A stretch of DNA of 64,000 bases from Stagnimonas sp965279705 (GTDB lineage Bacteria > Pseudomonadota > Gammaproteobacteria > Nevskiales > Nevskiaceae), in the NCBI GenBank assembly GCA_965279705.1, contig OZ257257.1:2666001-2730000 (forward strand). Direction: 5' to 3'. Every line of letters begins with the position of its first letter. Position 1 is the stretch's first letter. A model generated the notes under the pieces. That model worked only from the letters and a program-made list of their open reading frames with translations. It made no database searches and was not told where the DNA came from. This document shows positions 26,465-35,390 of the stretch, piece after piece. Position numbers and translations under genes: made by a program.

Positions 26465-28996
26465 TCAGCGGAAGCGATAGATCAGGTTGAGGCCGACGCT
26501 GCGCGGCTCGCCAAATATCACAGCGCGGTCGGCCTGCGGCAGATTGTCGATGGCGACCACCACGTATTCCCGGTCGAGCAGATTCTTGCCCCACAAGGTG
26601 ACATCGAGCTGGCTCTTGCCACCCAGCCTGATCGACGCCGCACCGAGTTGCGCACTCAGCAGCCCATAGGCCGGTACGCGTGCACCCTCGCGAAAATCAC
26701 GCAACGAGGCACTGCCCGCGCGGCTGCCGATGTAGCTGTAGTTGAGGTAGCCGCGCAGGCGACCCCAGCCACGCCGCATAAAAGTCCAGTCCGCAGAGGT
26801 GTTGAAAGAATGCCGCGGTGCCGACACGAAGGGATAGTTCTCGGCCACGTTGTTGCCGTTGATGTCGCGCACTTCCTGGGTCTTGGCATCGAGAAACGCA
26901 TAGTTGCTGGCAAGAATCACATCGCGCGTCGCAAGCCAGGTCGCATCCAGCTCGAAACCCCTGATGCGCGCCCTGCCCGCGTTGAGCGTCTTGCTGTCCG
27001 ACACAGTACCGGGGATCAGAAAGTTGATCTGCTCATCGCGATAGTTGGTGATGAACACATCGGAGTTCACCCGCAGCCGTCGTCCAAACCACTCGCTTTT
27101 CAGGCCGGTTTCGTAGGAGTGCACGCGCTCCGGCTGAAACCCTTCGACAAAGCCGAAGCCGTAGTTGGTGCCGTCCGAAGCTGGGCCAGACGCACTCGAA
27201 ACCTGTGGATCGCGCACGTTGAAACCACCGCTCTTGTAGGCCTTTGCCGAAGAGACGTACACCGTCGCGTCTTCGGTGAGGTCGTACTGAATGTTGAACG
27301 ATGGCGAGTTGTCGCTGAACTTCTTCGAGGCGCGCACGGCGATGAAGTCATCGCTGCCCTGTGAGGCCGGTAGATCGACGGCTGCCGGCCCGACTTCGAC
27401 GTATTGCGCACCCAGCGAATCTTTCACGGCCGTGCGGCGGTCTTCAGAGCGACGGAAGCCTGCGGTCAGATGCAGTCGCCGCGCCAGAAAATCCGGTGAC
27501 CATGTGGCCTGTGTGTAGGCGGCCTTGGCCTGGTTGTCGATCTGGAACAGATAGCTGCGATACGACACCAGCCGGGCATCAGCCAAGCCAGTCACTGTCG
27601 AAATCAAGCCGCGAGCAGCATCGGGAAGGCCGGGATAGCCCGCCGGATCGAGGACCGAACTGAGGATGTGATGCAGCGGGCTGCCGTCTTCGCCGCCGCT
27701 TTCGCTGAAGTAATAGACACCGGCAACGAACTCGACCGTGTCATCCAGAAACTTGCCGCCCAGTTGCAGCTCGTGCGACCACTGGCTCTGGAACACATGC
27801 GGCACTTGCAGCGGTGTCGGCCCGCCATTGACCATGTCGGCGGAGGGGCCGGAATAGGCCTGTGTATCCAGACGATAGTCGGGCGAACCCTTGCCGCCGC
27901 CGAGGTCGGAATAGGTGTAATCGTCCAGCTCGCGATAGGCGCCGATGTACTTAAAGTCGTAGCCACCGAGGTCGAAGGACAGGATGCCCGAGTGGCCGGA
28001 AACCGCCGTGGTCGACTCCACGAACGGCGCGCTGCTTGCCAGTGAGTCGAGCCGTCGGCTGGAGTAAACCGTCTGGCTCTGCGCGTAAGCCTTGAACAGA
28101 TCCGCCTGCCCGTGCGTGGTGTTGGAAGGCGTCACCGCCTGAAAAAACTGGTTGGCGTTGCCGAGCTTGCTGCGGTCGTACGAGTAGTCGGCCGTGATCC
28201 AGTCTTTTGGACTCCAGCGGCCATCGAAGCGCACGCCGGTGTCGCGGTGATCGCCGAAATCGGCACCCGGCCCGGTATTTTCGACAAAGCCATCACGCCG
28301 GTTGCTGATGGCCGACAGCTTCACCGCCAGCGTGTCGCCCAGCGGAATGTTGGCGATGCCCTTGGCCGTCAGGTTGTTACGACTGCCGTAGCTCAGGGTT
28401 TCAGAGGTCGAGAACACGCCGAACACAGGCCGCTTGGTGACGAGGTTGATCGCTCCGCCCGTGGCATTGCGCCCATACAGCGTGCCCTGCGGGCCGCGCA
28501 GCACTTCGATGCGGGAGAGATCGGCGATATCCAGCGCCAGGCCGGTGGAACGGGCGATGTAGACACCGTCGATATAGACGCCGACGGCGGGATCTTGCGT
28601 GACCTGCGCATCGATCAGCCCGATGCCGCGAATGAACAGGCGCAGCTGCGCGTTGTTGGTGGGGAACGGATCCACGGTCAGCGCCGGCACGTTGGTCGCC
28701 AGATCTGCCACGCCCTGGATGCCCAGAGATTCCATCTTCTTCTTGTCGAAGGCGAGCAGCGAGATCGGCGTTTTTTGCAGCGAGGCTTCACGTTTCTGCG
28801 CCGTCACCACCACGGCATCGAGCTGCGCGGGTGATGAGAGCGATGCTTCTGTCGCGGTCTCCGCCTCAGGCTGCGGCAGCGTCTGCACCGGGATACTGGT
28901 GACCGATGTCTCGGTGCCGGGTGCGGCATCCGGCTCCTGCGCGAATGCCGCACCGGCGAACAGTGACAGTGCTAACCCGGTGGCTCTGTATCCCAT
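26465..28996 (-). CDS. TonB-dependent outer-membrane receptor
   Basis: An 843-residue TonB-dependent receptor with signal peptide (cleavage near AGAAFAQEP) and TonB-box-like DAVVVTAQKREASL. The plug includes TPISLLAFDKKKMESLGI and IEVLRGPQGTLYGRNATGGA, followed by a barrel ending NLIYRFR with terminal aromatic context. AGGAGAGG precedes ATG 28996. Neighbours are steroid genes (KSI, SnoaL proteins, SDR), and the plug is of the same type as that of the 4557-6854 receptor. Uptake of a steroid or similar hydrophobic substrate is a reasonable inference. Confidence 0.95.
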   Translation of the reverse strand: MGYRATGLALSLFAGAAFAQEPDAAPGTETSVTSIPVQTLPQPEAETATEASLSSPAQLDAVVVTAQKREASLQKTPISLLAFDKKKMESLGIQGVADLATNVPALTVDPFPTNNAQLRLFIRGIGLIDAQVTQDPAVGVYIDGVYIARSTGLALDIADLSRIEVLRGPQGTLYGRNATGGAINLVTKRPVFGVFSTSETLSYGSRNNLTAKGIANIPLGDTLAVKLSAISNRRDGFVENTGPGADFGDHRDTGVRFDGRWSPKDWITADYSYDRSKLGNANQFFQAVTPSNTTHGQADLFKAYAQSQTVYSSRRLDSLASSAPFVESTTAVSGHSGILSFDLGGYDFKYIGAYRELDDYTYSDLGGGKGSPDYRLDTQAYSGPSADMVNGGPTPLQVPHVFQSQWSHELQLGGKFLDDTVEFVAGVYYFSESGGEDGSPLHHILSSVLDPAGYPGLPDAARGLISTVTGLADARLVSYRSYLFQIDNQAKAAYTQATWSPDFLARRLHLTAGFRRSEDRRTAVKDSLGAQYVEVGPAAVDLPASQGSDDFIAVRASKKFSDNSPSFNIQYDLTEDATVYVSSAKAYKSGGFNVRDPQVSSASGPASDGTNYGFGFVEGFQPERVHSYETGLKSEWFGRRLRVNSDVFITNYRDEQINFLIPGTVSDSKTLNAGRARIRGFELDATWLATRDVILASNYAFLDAKTQEVRDINGNNVAENYPFVSAPRHSFNTSADWTFMRRGWGRLRGYLNYSYIGSRAGSASLRDFREGARVPAYGLLSAQLGAASIRLGGKSQLDVTLWGKNLLDREYVVVAIDNLPQADRAVIFGEPRSVGLNLIYRFR

Positions 28997-29102
28997 GACC
29001 TCTCCTGGTGGGATGACCCGAAAAAAACGAAGGGTCTACGCGGCTTCTTTCGCGGCTTGAACGCTTCAGCCGCAGCGCGGCCCTCAAGACCGCGTGCAGG
29101 GC

Positions 29103-29618
29103 TTACTTTCGCTGGAGGGCTTCGGACACTTGCGCAGGCAGCTTCTGGCCATGCTTGGCGAGGTAATGGGCGGTGAGATTGGGAGCGTCGGTGACAGGAA
29201 TCACCATCTCGAAGATGCGCGTGTAGCTGGCGTGCTGGATCAACCACTTGCCGCCCTGCTTCACGTAGCGGTCGCGGTAGAGCGCGGTGCCGTCGGTGAT
29301 GACCTTGTGGTGCAGGTCCAGAAACCAGTCCTTGAGATACCAGACGCCGGTCGCTTCGGTGTCGGACACGAAATCAATCTCCGGGTGATTGACGTTGTGC
29401 ACCGCCACCGCATCGGCGTGAAAGGCGTAGCGAATGGCTTCGATGATCTTGTCGCGGCCTTCGGTCTGAAAGGTGTACGAGCCACCTTGGTAATTGACGC
29501 TGGCGTCTTCGGTGAGCAGCGTTTTCAGCTCTTCGATGTTGGCGGTGTCGATGCAGCGGCAGTAGGCGTACTTGAGGCGCTTGATAGCTTCGAGATCGCT
29601 GAGTTGTTGCAGGTTCAT
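29103..29618 (-). CDS. SnoaL/NTF2-fold protein, possible steroid dehydratase
   Basis: A 171-residue SnoaL_4-like protein, related to the one at 24189-24641: both begin with a LQ.LSD motif and share the Tyr19/Asp24 arrangement (YCRCID here). His74 and His78 (AVHNVNHPEID) are candidate catalytic bases. YRDRYVKQGGKWLIQH is the usual barrel-closing strand region. The family includes the bile acid 7alpha-dehydratase BaiE and polyketide cyclases. It follows the SDR gene by 12 bp, so the pair may act in sequence. The substrate is inferred only. Confidence 0.85.
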   Translation of the reverse strand: MNLQQLSDLEAIKRLKYAYCRCIDTANIEELKTLLTEDASVNYQGGSYTFQTEGRDKIIEAIRYAFHADAVAVHNVNHPEIDFVSDTEATGVWYLKDWFLDLHHKVITDGTALYRDRYVKQGGKWLIQHASYTRIFEMVIPVTDAPNLTAHYLAKHGQKLPAQVSEALQRK

Positions 29619-29630
29619 GGTGTGTTTTCC

Positions 29631-30398
29631 TTAGATTCCGAAGCCGCCGGAGACATTGATCTGCTGCCCGGTCACATAGCCGTTGGTGGCGAGAAACACC
29701 GCGGCGCTGCCGATTTCTTCCGGCTGGCCCCAGCGCTTGAGTGCGAGCAATTTGTGGGTTTCATCGACCCAGTTCTGGTCAAACACGCCGCGCTTGAGCA
29801 GCTCCAGGAACATGCCGGCTTCGATGACGCCGACCAGCACCGAGTTGGCGCGCACGTTGTGACGGCCTTCTTCCTTGGCGATGCCTTTCACCAGCGCCTC
29901 GTTGGCGGCCTTGGGCGCCACCGAGAGGCCATCTTTTGCCGGCCACCACAGGTGCCCTGCGGAACCCAGATGCACGAACGAGCCACCACCCTGCGCGCGC
30001 AGATGGGGGAGTGTGGCCTTCACGGCATTGAAGAATCCATGCACTTCGGTGTCGATGGATTTTTTCCACAACGCCAGTGTGGTGTCGGCAATCGAAACCT
30101 GCTCGACCAGCGGGCCGGCAGCCCAGACCACGGTGTGAATGCGTCCATGCGTGGCAATGGCCGCATCGACAACCGCCTGCACTTGCGCAGGGTCGGTGAC
30201 ATCACCGGCGTGCGTGCTGGCCTCGCGACCGAGTGCGGTGATCTCGCCTGCCACGCGCTCGGCAACATCCTTCTTCGAGCGATAGACGATGGCGACATCG
30301 GTACCTGCGGCGGCGAAGGACTTGGCCACGCACTGGCCAATACCACCGCTGCCACCGAACACGAGTACTGCACCCGCGGGGAAACTTGGGGACTGCAT
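29631..30398 (-). CDS. SDR-family protein lacking the catalytic tyrosine
   Basis: A 255-residue SDR-fold protein. The cofactor motif FGGSGGIGQ (residues 14-22) is intact and the C-terminus VTGQQINVSGGFGI is classical. The usual NNAG is WAAG, and the catalytic Tyr-x3-Lys is replaced by Ser159-x3-Lys163 (SVAPK). Ser146 fits the catalytic Ser place. Normal SDR dehydrogenase chemistry is therefore doubtful; it could bind cofactor without this chemistry, or use another base. ATG 30398 follows AGGAGAG; an ATG 21 bp upstream lacks such a site. It precedes the SnoaL gene at 29103 in the same direction. Confidence 0.85.
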   Translation of the reverse strand: MQSPSFPAGAVLVFGGSGGIGQCVAKSFAAAGTDVAIVYRSKKDVAERVAGEITALGREASTHAGDVTDPAQVQAVVDAAIATHGRIHTVVWAAGPLVEQVSIADTTLALWKKSIDTEVHGFFNAVKATLPHLRAQGGGSFVHLGSAGHLWWPAKDGLSVAPKAANEALVKGIAKEEGRHNVRANSVLVGVIEAGMFLELLKRGVFDQNWVDETHKLLALKRWGQPEEIGSAAVFLATNGYVTGQQINVSGGFGI

Positions 30399-30411
30399 GT
30401 GGGCTCTCCTC

Positions 30412-30430
30412 CCGAACATTTATTGTCCGG
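30412..30430. promoter_or_regulatory. Imperfect palindrome upstream of SDR/SnoaL pair
   Basis: CCGAACA-TTTAT-TGTCCGG is an inverted repeat with one mismatch in 7-bp arms. It ends 14 bp before the chosen SDR start and overlaps the alternative ATG. Candidate operator; regulator unknown. Confidence 0.4.
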
Positions 30431-30529
30431 CGATTATTGAGAGCGCTTGCTTCAGCAACCTCGTCCGATCGAGCGAGAGGGCCGATGTTTCCTGCGGCGT
30501 GTGGGGCCAGCCCTTACGCAGCCAATTAC

Positions 30530-31318
30530 TCAGCCACCGATGCGATAGAAAAGCCTTGGGTCGAACGTACCGCGTGCCACCTTCGCACCGCCATCCACAC
30601 CGAGCACGCGCAGCTGGCTGCTGGTGCCAGCCTTGACGTCGCGAATGGTGGCTTCGGCCGGATACCAGTAGTTGTTGGACTGCTTGATGGCAGCGACAGG
30701 AATAGTCATTACCTTCTGCAGGCTGCGGTTCTGGTAGAACTCGACCTTGAGCGGCACGCAGGTTTTCTGATCGACCCAGGTGCGGATGCGGCCATAGCTG
30801 GAGGGCGAACCCGCCAGCGGTAGCGAAGACAGCACATAAACCGGACGCGACTCGATGACCTCGGCCGGCTCCAGGGTGCTGGTCAAATCCTGAAAGCCGT
30901 TTTGCAGCTGCTTGAAGTCCTGATAACTGAAATCGGAGCCGAGCAGTGCGCCATCGGCAAACTCGCCGGTGATGCGGCGCACCCGCCGCACCGAAGGCAG
31001 ATACACATACATGCCCTTGTCGCTGACATCGGCCGCCTCACGCATCAGAAAGGCCGAACCGGCGAGGTTCTCGGGTGCATTCACTCGCAGCATCACCCGC
31101 ACGCGGCTGACCTTGTCGTCGAGCTCGCGCACCGCATACACCTTGCCGCGCAAAGTGCGTGAAGAATCGGTGCGATCGGTGCTGGTCAATTCGATGTCCT
31201 GCACGCGCAGTGACGAGGGCACATTGCCGCGCATGCACTCCAGCACCTTCTGGGTGTCATCGGCGTGGGCGGCAGCGCAGAAGCTCAGTGCCAGCGCGAG
31301 AAAAAGAGACATTTTCAT
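30530..31318 (-). CDS. Secreted LolA-like outer-membrane lipoprotein-sorting family protein
   Basis: A 262-residue exported protein with a Sec signal peptide (MKMSLFLALALSFCAAAHA, cleavage before DDT). The mature part has features of the LolA-like fold: ENLAGSAFLMREAADVSDKG, MYVYLPSVRRVRRITGE, GSDFSYQDFKQLQ and the late IPWxx-type WVDQKTCVPLKVEFY strand. Such proteins are annotated as outer-membrane lipoprotein-sorting proteins and often lie near hydrophobic-compound exporters or DUF1329 genes. It lies 65 bp downstream of the HupE/UreJ-like gene and may share its transcript. The exact role is unknown. Confidence 0.75.
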   Translation of the reverse strand: MKMSLFLALALSFCAAAHADDTQKVLECMRGNVPSSLRVQDIELTSTDRTDSSRTLRGKVYAVRELDDKVSRVRVMLRVNAPENLAGSAFLMREAADVSDKGMYVYLPSVRRVRRITGEFADGALLGSDFSYQDFKQLQNGFQDLTSTLEPAEVIESRPVYVLSSLPLAGSPSSYGRIRTWVDQKTCVPLKVEFYQNRSLQKVMTIPVAAIKQSNNYWYPAEATIRDVKAGTSSQLRVLGVDGGAKVARGTFDPRLFYRIGG

Positions 31319-31382
31319 GGTCAGCTCACTTGATTGTTGCAGTGCAACATAGCGCTACGGTACGGCTTTTCAAGCCCTCGGG

Positions 31383-32387
31383 TCAAACCCACAGGCTGAT
31401 CAGACGATCCCAGCACCAGTACCCGGCCAGCGTCCCGATCAGGTAGGCGGGCCCTGCCCTGCCCACTGTTTTTGATGGGGTTTTCCACTGTTGCTGCCAC
31501 CCCCAGGCCGCCGCCAGCAATAGCGAGACCACCAGCAACTGGCCCAACTCGATACCTATATTGAATGCCAGCAAAGCCAACGGAATCTGGCTCTGGGGCA
31601 AACCGACGTCCACAAGTGCCGCGGCAAACCCGAGGCCATGCAGCAAGCCGAACGTGCCTGCCATCAACCAGGGCCAGCGCACCAAGGTAGATGTCGGGGA
31701 TTCCGCTGGCCGGCTGATCTCCACTGCCAGCAGCAGGATACTGATGGCGATGCCCAACTCCGCCAGCGGCTGGTGCACATGGATCAAGCCCAGACTCGCC
31801 AGTGCCAAGGTCAGGCTATGGCCCAACGTGAACGCGGTGATCGTCAGCAGCAGCGGCCGCACCCGTCGCACCAGCAGCAACAGGCCAGCCACAAACAACA
31901 GGTGGTCGAGGCCCGTGAGCAAATGCTCGATACCCAGTTGCAGATAGGCGAGGAACACCGGTGGCTGTGCCTCCGGCTTGGGCACGTTGAAGCCGGGCTG
32001 ATCCGGGCTGAGCAAGGTGTCGATCACCCCTTCGCGACCCACGATATGAACGATGACATTGATGCCGCTCTGCGCCAGGCCCTGCACGGTGATGTGGCGA
32101 CCCATCAGCGCCGTATCGCAGCGCACGCTCCAACGCGCCACCACGGCGTCACCATCTTCGGTGGTGATCTGCGGCTCGCTGGTGGCGATGCAGTCGGGTG
32201 GCAATTGCGGCGAGACGTCTTGCTGCTGCGTGCGCGTCACCGAGGTGCGCCAGAGCACGTCATAGTGTGCGGGCTTGGTCTCCTGCAATTGCAGAAGTGC
32301 CGGAGCGAGCGGATGTGCCGATGCAGGGCTGCACAGCGACGACAGCAGCAATATCAGCAAATATCGCAATGAGTTGCATGCCCTCAT
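31383..32387 (-). CDS. HupE/UreJ-family membrane protein
   Basis: A 334-residue inner-membrane protein. A signal peptide (cleavage after SPASA) leads to a periplasmic domain of about 120 residues. The HupE/UreJ-type membrane part follows: GIEHLLTGLDHLLFVAGLLLLV, FTLGHSLTLALASLGLI, GTFGLLHGLGFAAAL and a late helix. Histidines in HLLTGLDHLL, LGHSLT and LLHGLGF are typical and suggest metal binding. Start ATG overlaps the parvulin stop by 4 bp. Family members are linked to metal transport, but in this DUF3604/parvulin context the job is not known. Confidence 0.88.
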   Translation of the reverse strand: MRACNSLRYLLILLLSSLCSPASAHPLAPALLQLQETKPAHYDVLWRTSVTRTQQQDVSPQLPPDCIATSEPQITTEDGDAVVARWSVRCDTALMGRHITVQGLAQSGINVIVHIVGREGVIDTLLSPDQPGFNVPKPEAQPPVFLAYLQLGIEHLLTGLDHLLFVAGLLLLVRRVRPLLLTITAFTLGHSLTLALASLGLIHVHQPLAELGIAISILLLAVEISRPAESPTSTLVRWPWLMAGTFGLLHGLGFAAALVDVGLPQSQIPLALLAFNIGIELGQLLVVSLLLAAAWGWQQQWKTPSKTVGRAGPAYLIGTLAGYWCWDRLISLWV

Positions 32388-33322
32388 CGCGCATCACCTA
32401 AAGTTGGTGCGGGTGCATCCACCACCAGCGGATAACGCTGCCGCAAGTCGCCAAGCGCCTGCTGCACGCGACTGTGCTCTTGCTGCTCCAGCACCGCATA
32501 AGTGGCACGTGACCGTACTGCTTCCAGATCGGCGTCCTGCGCGGGTACCACCGCATCGACATAGATGAAATGCAGGCCGTAGACCGAAGCGATCGGGCCG
32601 ATCCAGGTTTTTGCGGGCGCGCGAATGGCTGCGCGGGCGAAGGCGGCTCCAAAGATCTTGGCGATGTCCGTCTCCGACGACGCCCCGAATTGATGACCGC
32701 CCAGAAAAACATCGCCCGGGTCATCAGTGCGGCCGGCTTGCAGTTGCGACTGCACCCGCAGCGCTGCGCTTTGCAAATCCGCGCGATGCAGATCGCCATT
32801 GACGAACACCTGATGAAACGCCACCCGCGCCGCGCCACCATATCGCTCCGGGTGCTCGGCGATGGTGCGGCGCAGCGCCTCATCACTGACCTCAGCACCG
32901 GTTGCGAGGCGCTGCTCCATCAGCTGGATCAGCCGGCGGCGCACCACGAAGTCCCGCTGATCCATGCGCAGCGCGAGCGCCTTCTTCAACAAGATTTCGT
33001 CCTCGTCGCCGGACTCGGGATACGCAAAGCGCATGTTCTTCAGCAAGCGCCCGCGCACCACCCTATCGCTGCGATTCAAACCCAGTCGCACCGCCTCGCG
33101 CAGTAGCATTTCCTCGTCCGCCAGCCTGCGCACCCCAGCCTGCAATTGGGCGGCGTCGGGCGCACGGCCAAGCTGGCGCTGCCAGTCCCGCTGCAAGGTA
33201 GCGACTTGCTCAGCGCTGATGTGGATCGTCTGCGCCCGCGTGCATAGAGGCCAGGTCGCGGTGAGCCGCTGCGCGCCGAACAGCAGGCCGCCCAGCAGCA
33301 AAAAATGCAGCAACGGCTTCAT
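32384..33322 (-). CDS. Parvulin-type peptidyl-prolyl isomerase (PpiC/SurA-like)
   Basis: A 312-residue protein with an N-terminal signal or anchor (MKPLLHFLLLGGLLFGAQRL). A SurA-like helical chaperone region (residues 40-150) and a C-terminal parvulin-like domain (VAFHQVFVNG, WIGPIASVYGLHFIYVD) follow. It probably folds exported or membrane proteins in the periplasm. Both ends overlap neighbouring genes by 4 bp: its start lies in the DUF3604 stop and its stop in the HupE/UreJ start. A dedicated folding role for one of those partners is the simplest inference. Confidence 0.87.
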   Translation of the reverse strand: MKPLLHFLLLGGLLFGAQRLTATWPLCTRAQTIHISAEQVATLQRDWQRQLGRAPDAAQLQAGVRRLADEEMLLREAVRLGLNRSDRVVRGRLLKNMRFAYPESGDEDEILLKKALALRMDQRDFVVRRRLIQLMEQRLATGAEVSDEALRRTIAEHPERYGGAARVAFHQVFVNGDLHRADLQSAALRVQSQLQAGRTDDPGDVFLGGHQFGASSETDIAKIFGAAFARAAIRAPAKTWIGPIASVYGLHFIYVDAVVPAQDADLEAVRSRATYAVLEQQEHSRVQQALGDLRQRYPLVVDAPAPTLGDAR

Positions 33323-35307
33323 GGTGCCGCAGCGGGCGCCCGATACCAGATGGGCGAGGTCCAGGCGCGTTCCTGCACGGTCTTGGGATAACTGGTGTCG
33401 CAGCAGTCCTTGTAGTCCGCAGGCACGTTGTCCGGCACGTTGCAATCCACTCGCGCGGCGTTGCATTGGTAGGTGGACCAGCGGCAGCTCGGGTTCTGCA
33501 CCACGCGGGCGTAATAGAAGGCGGACTGGTCGGCGTGGAAGTCCGGGTCTTGCCACACCGTGCAGAGACTTGCGAAGCCCGTGCCCGAGGTTTCGCAGGT
33601 GTCGGTGTTCACTGATGCGCCGTTGTTGGCGTCGCCGGCCACTTCGTAGACTTTTTCCTGCTTCACGCCATTGGCAACCCAGCCCTTGATGATCTGGATG
33701 CGTTGCAAGGGTTCGGCGCGCTCGCTCACCGCACCGGTCACGCCGGGGTCGCGCAAAGCCGACACCGCAAAGCGCGGCGCGCTGGCCGTGGCCGTCGGCA
33801 GATCACCGCCCATCGGTACGCCATGCGCGTAGCCCGTCTGTGCGAAATTGGCGCTGTTGCACTGATCGGTGGGGATGTCCCAGCCGCCGAACAGCCGCAC
33901 CTGCATGCGCGGGCCACTAGTGCCGTAGGCCTCGCGGCGGCGCATGGCGGCGAACAAGGATTCGCGCGTGTTCTGCTCGGCCCACAGCACTGCCAAGCCA
34001 CCCGGACTCACCTCGATGGCATCCGTGAGCCCCGGCACGCTGGTGCGGGGATTGAGACCCGCACCAGCGTGGCCGGGGAAGCCCTCTTCGCTCGCATTAC
34101 CCGGCGTACCCAAATGCGTATCAGTGCTGCCGATGAAGCCGTACTTGAAGGGATTCACGCCCAGTGTGCTTTCCAGTCGCAGCCCTTCCTTAAGCGCCTC
34201 CCGCAGAAAATCCTGCTCCATCGGCGGGCCGGTATTGAGGCCACCGAAGCGCTTGCCGGTGAGGTTGTTGTAGGGCAGCACCTCGAAGCCGCACAGCTCG
34301 TCGAGCGCACCCGCACCCATGGTGTTGAGGCACTCCGACTGGCCCTTGTGCTGGTAGATCTCGGCCAGCGGTTCGTTCTGCTGGCGTAGCCGAGCGAACT
34401 CGGCGGTGTAATCGTTGCCGGCGTCGTCCTTGGTCTGGAACATCAGGCCCGCACTCAGGTTGGAGTTGTGCGGGATGGTCAGATAGCTGCAGCCATCTGC
34501 GCTCTTGCACTGCGCACTCAGCGCCGCCCACAACAGTTCCGGCGCCGCGTATTCCTGATACGCCGGCGGAATCTCCGGCACCACCTCGCTCTCGAAGATC
34601 ACATTGCGATGCAGGTTGTTGGAGAGCGGTGCGGCGGTGTACTCGTAGCCAACAAAGGTGGTGAAGCGGCATTCGTCGCTGCGGTCGTAATAGGCCTCGG
34701 CGGCGCGCTGGATATCGCGCCACGGCGTCTTCGCCGCCTCAAGGCAGCGTTCGCCATTGAGGCCGCAATACGGTAGGCGCGGCACGCCCTTGCCGCTGCC
34801 CGTATTCGGCAGCCCCGGCGTGCCCGGCCCGAAGAAGTTAAAGAGCGTGAAGGCCGTATCCGGCGACTGCCGATACAGGATGCACTCCGGCGAGTTGTAG
34901 CCCGCGTTGTCGGGGTTGGTGCAGATCTCGGTTTCGCCGAGCAGCTCGGAGTGGTCGGTGACGGCGGTGAAATCCAGCGGGCGCGACAGCTGCGTGCTGC
35001 GCGTCGGTTCGCCGTTGGCATCGTAGGGCTGTATGCCCAGCTTCTCGCCGAGCGCGAAGCGATAAGCATCGTGCGGCGTGGTCAGCGTGCCCTGTGTGTT
35101 GGCATCCAGCGAGTAGGTGGTGTGCACATGCAGATCGCCGAAGTACGGGTTGCGCAGCACGTTGTAGTTGCGGCAGTGCTTGCTAGGCACCGGCGTGGTG
35201 GGCGTGGTGACCGACGTATCCGGCAGCCTGCTCTCGCCGCAGGCCAACAGCAGCATTGCTAACAGCGGTGTCAGCCACTTGCTGAAAGCGGCGGTGTTGA
35301 ACTTCAT
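33319..35307 (-). CDS. DUF3604 lipoprotein with PHP-like metal motifs
   Basis: A 662-residue exported lipoprotein (lipobox LLLAC near residue 22). Motifs resembling metal-dependent PHP phosphoesterases occur in order: GDLHVHTTYSLDA, VTDHSELLGE, IPHNSNLS and GSTDTHLGTPG, giving a set of His/Asp ligands. Many Cys residues (CGLNGERCLEA, CRWSTYQCNAARVDCNVPD, DCCDTS) suggest disulphides in the periplasm. ATG 35307 lies 9 nt after GAGG; the ATG at 35316 is too close to it. DUF3604 has no established function that I know of. It heads the overlapped operon with parvulin and HupE/UreJ. Confidence 0.9.
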   Translation of the reverse strand: MKFNTAAFSKWLTPLLAMLLLACGESRLPDTSVTTPTTPVPSKHCRNYNVLRNPYFGDLHVHTTYSLDANTQGTLTTPHDAYRFALGEKLGIQPYDANGEPTRSTQLSRPLDFTAVTDHSELLGETEICTNPDNAGYNSPECILYRQSPDTAFTLFNFFGPGTPGLPNTGSGKGVPRLPYCGLNGERCLEAAKTPWRDIQRAAEAYYDRSDECRFTTFVGYEYTAAPLSNNLHRNVIFESEVVPEIPPAYQEYAAPELLWAALSAQCKSADGCSYLTIPHNSNLSAGLMFQTKDDAGNDYTAEFARLRQQNEPLAEIYQHKGQSECLNTMGAGALDELCGFEVLPYNNLTGKRFGGLNTGPPMEQDFLREALKEGLRLESTLGVNPFKYGFIGSTDTHLGTPGNASEEGFPGHAGAGLNPRTSVPGLTDAIEVSPGGLAVLWAEQNTRESLFAAMRRREAYGTSGPRMQVRLFGGWDIPTDQCNSANFAQTGYAHGVPMGGDLPTATASAPRFAVSALRDPGVTGAVSERAEPLQRIQIIKGWVANGVKQEKVYEVAGDANNGASVNTDTCETSGTGFASLCTVWQDPDFHADQSAFYYARVVQNPSCRWSTYQCNAARVDCNVPDNVPADYKDCCDTSYPKTVQERAWTSPIWYRAPAAAP

Positions 35308-35390
35308 GGCGCTCATCCTCAAGGCACAGCAGCTTGCCCGCGCCGGCGCATGTCCGACAGCGGATATCCATAGAATCTTCGCCGCATTTT

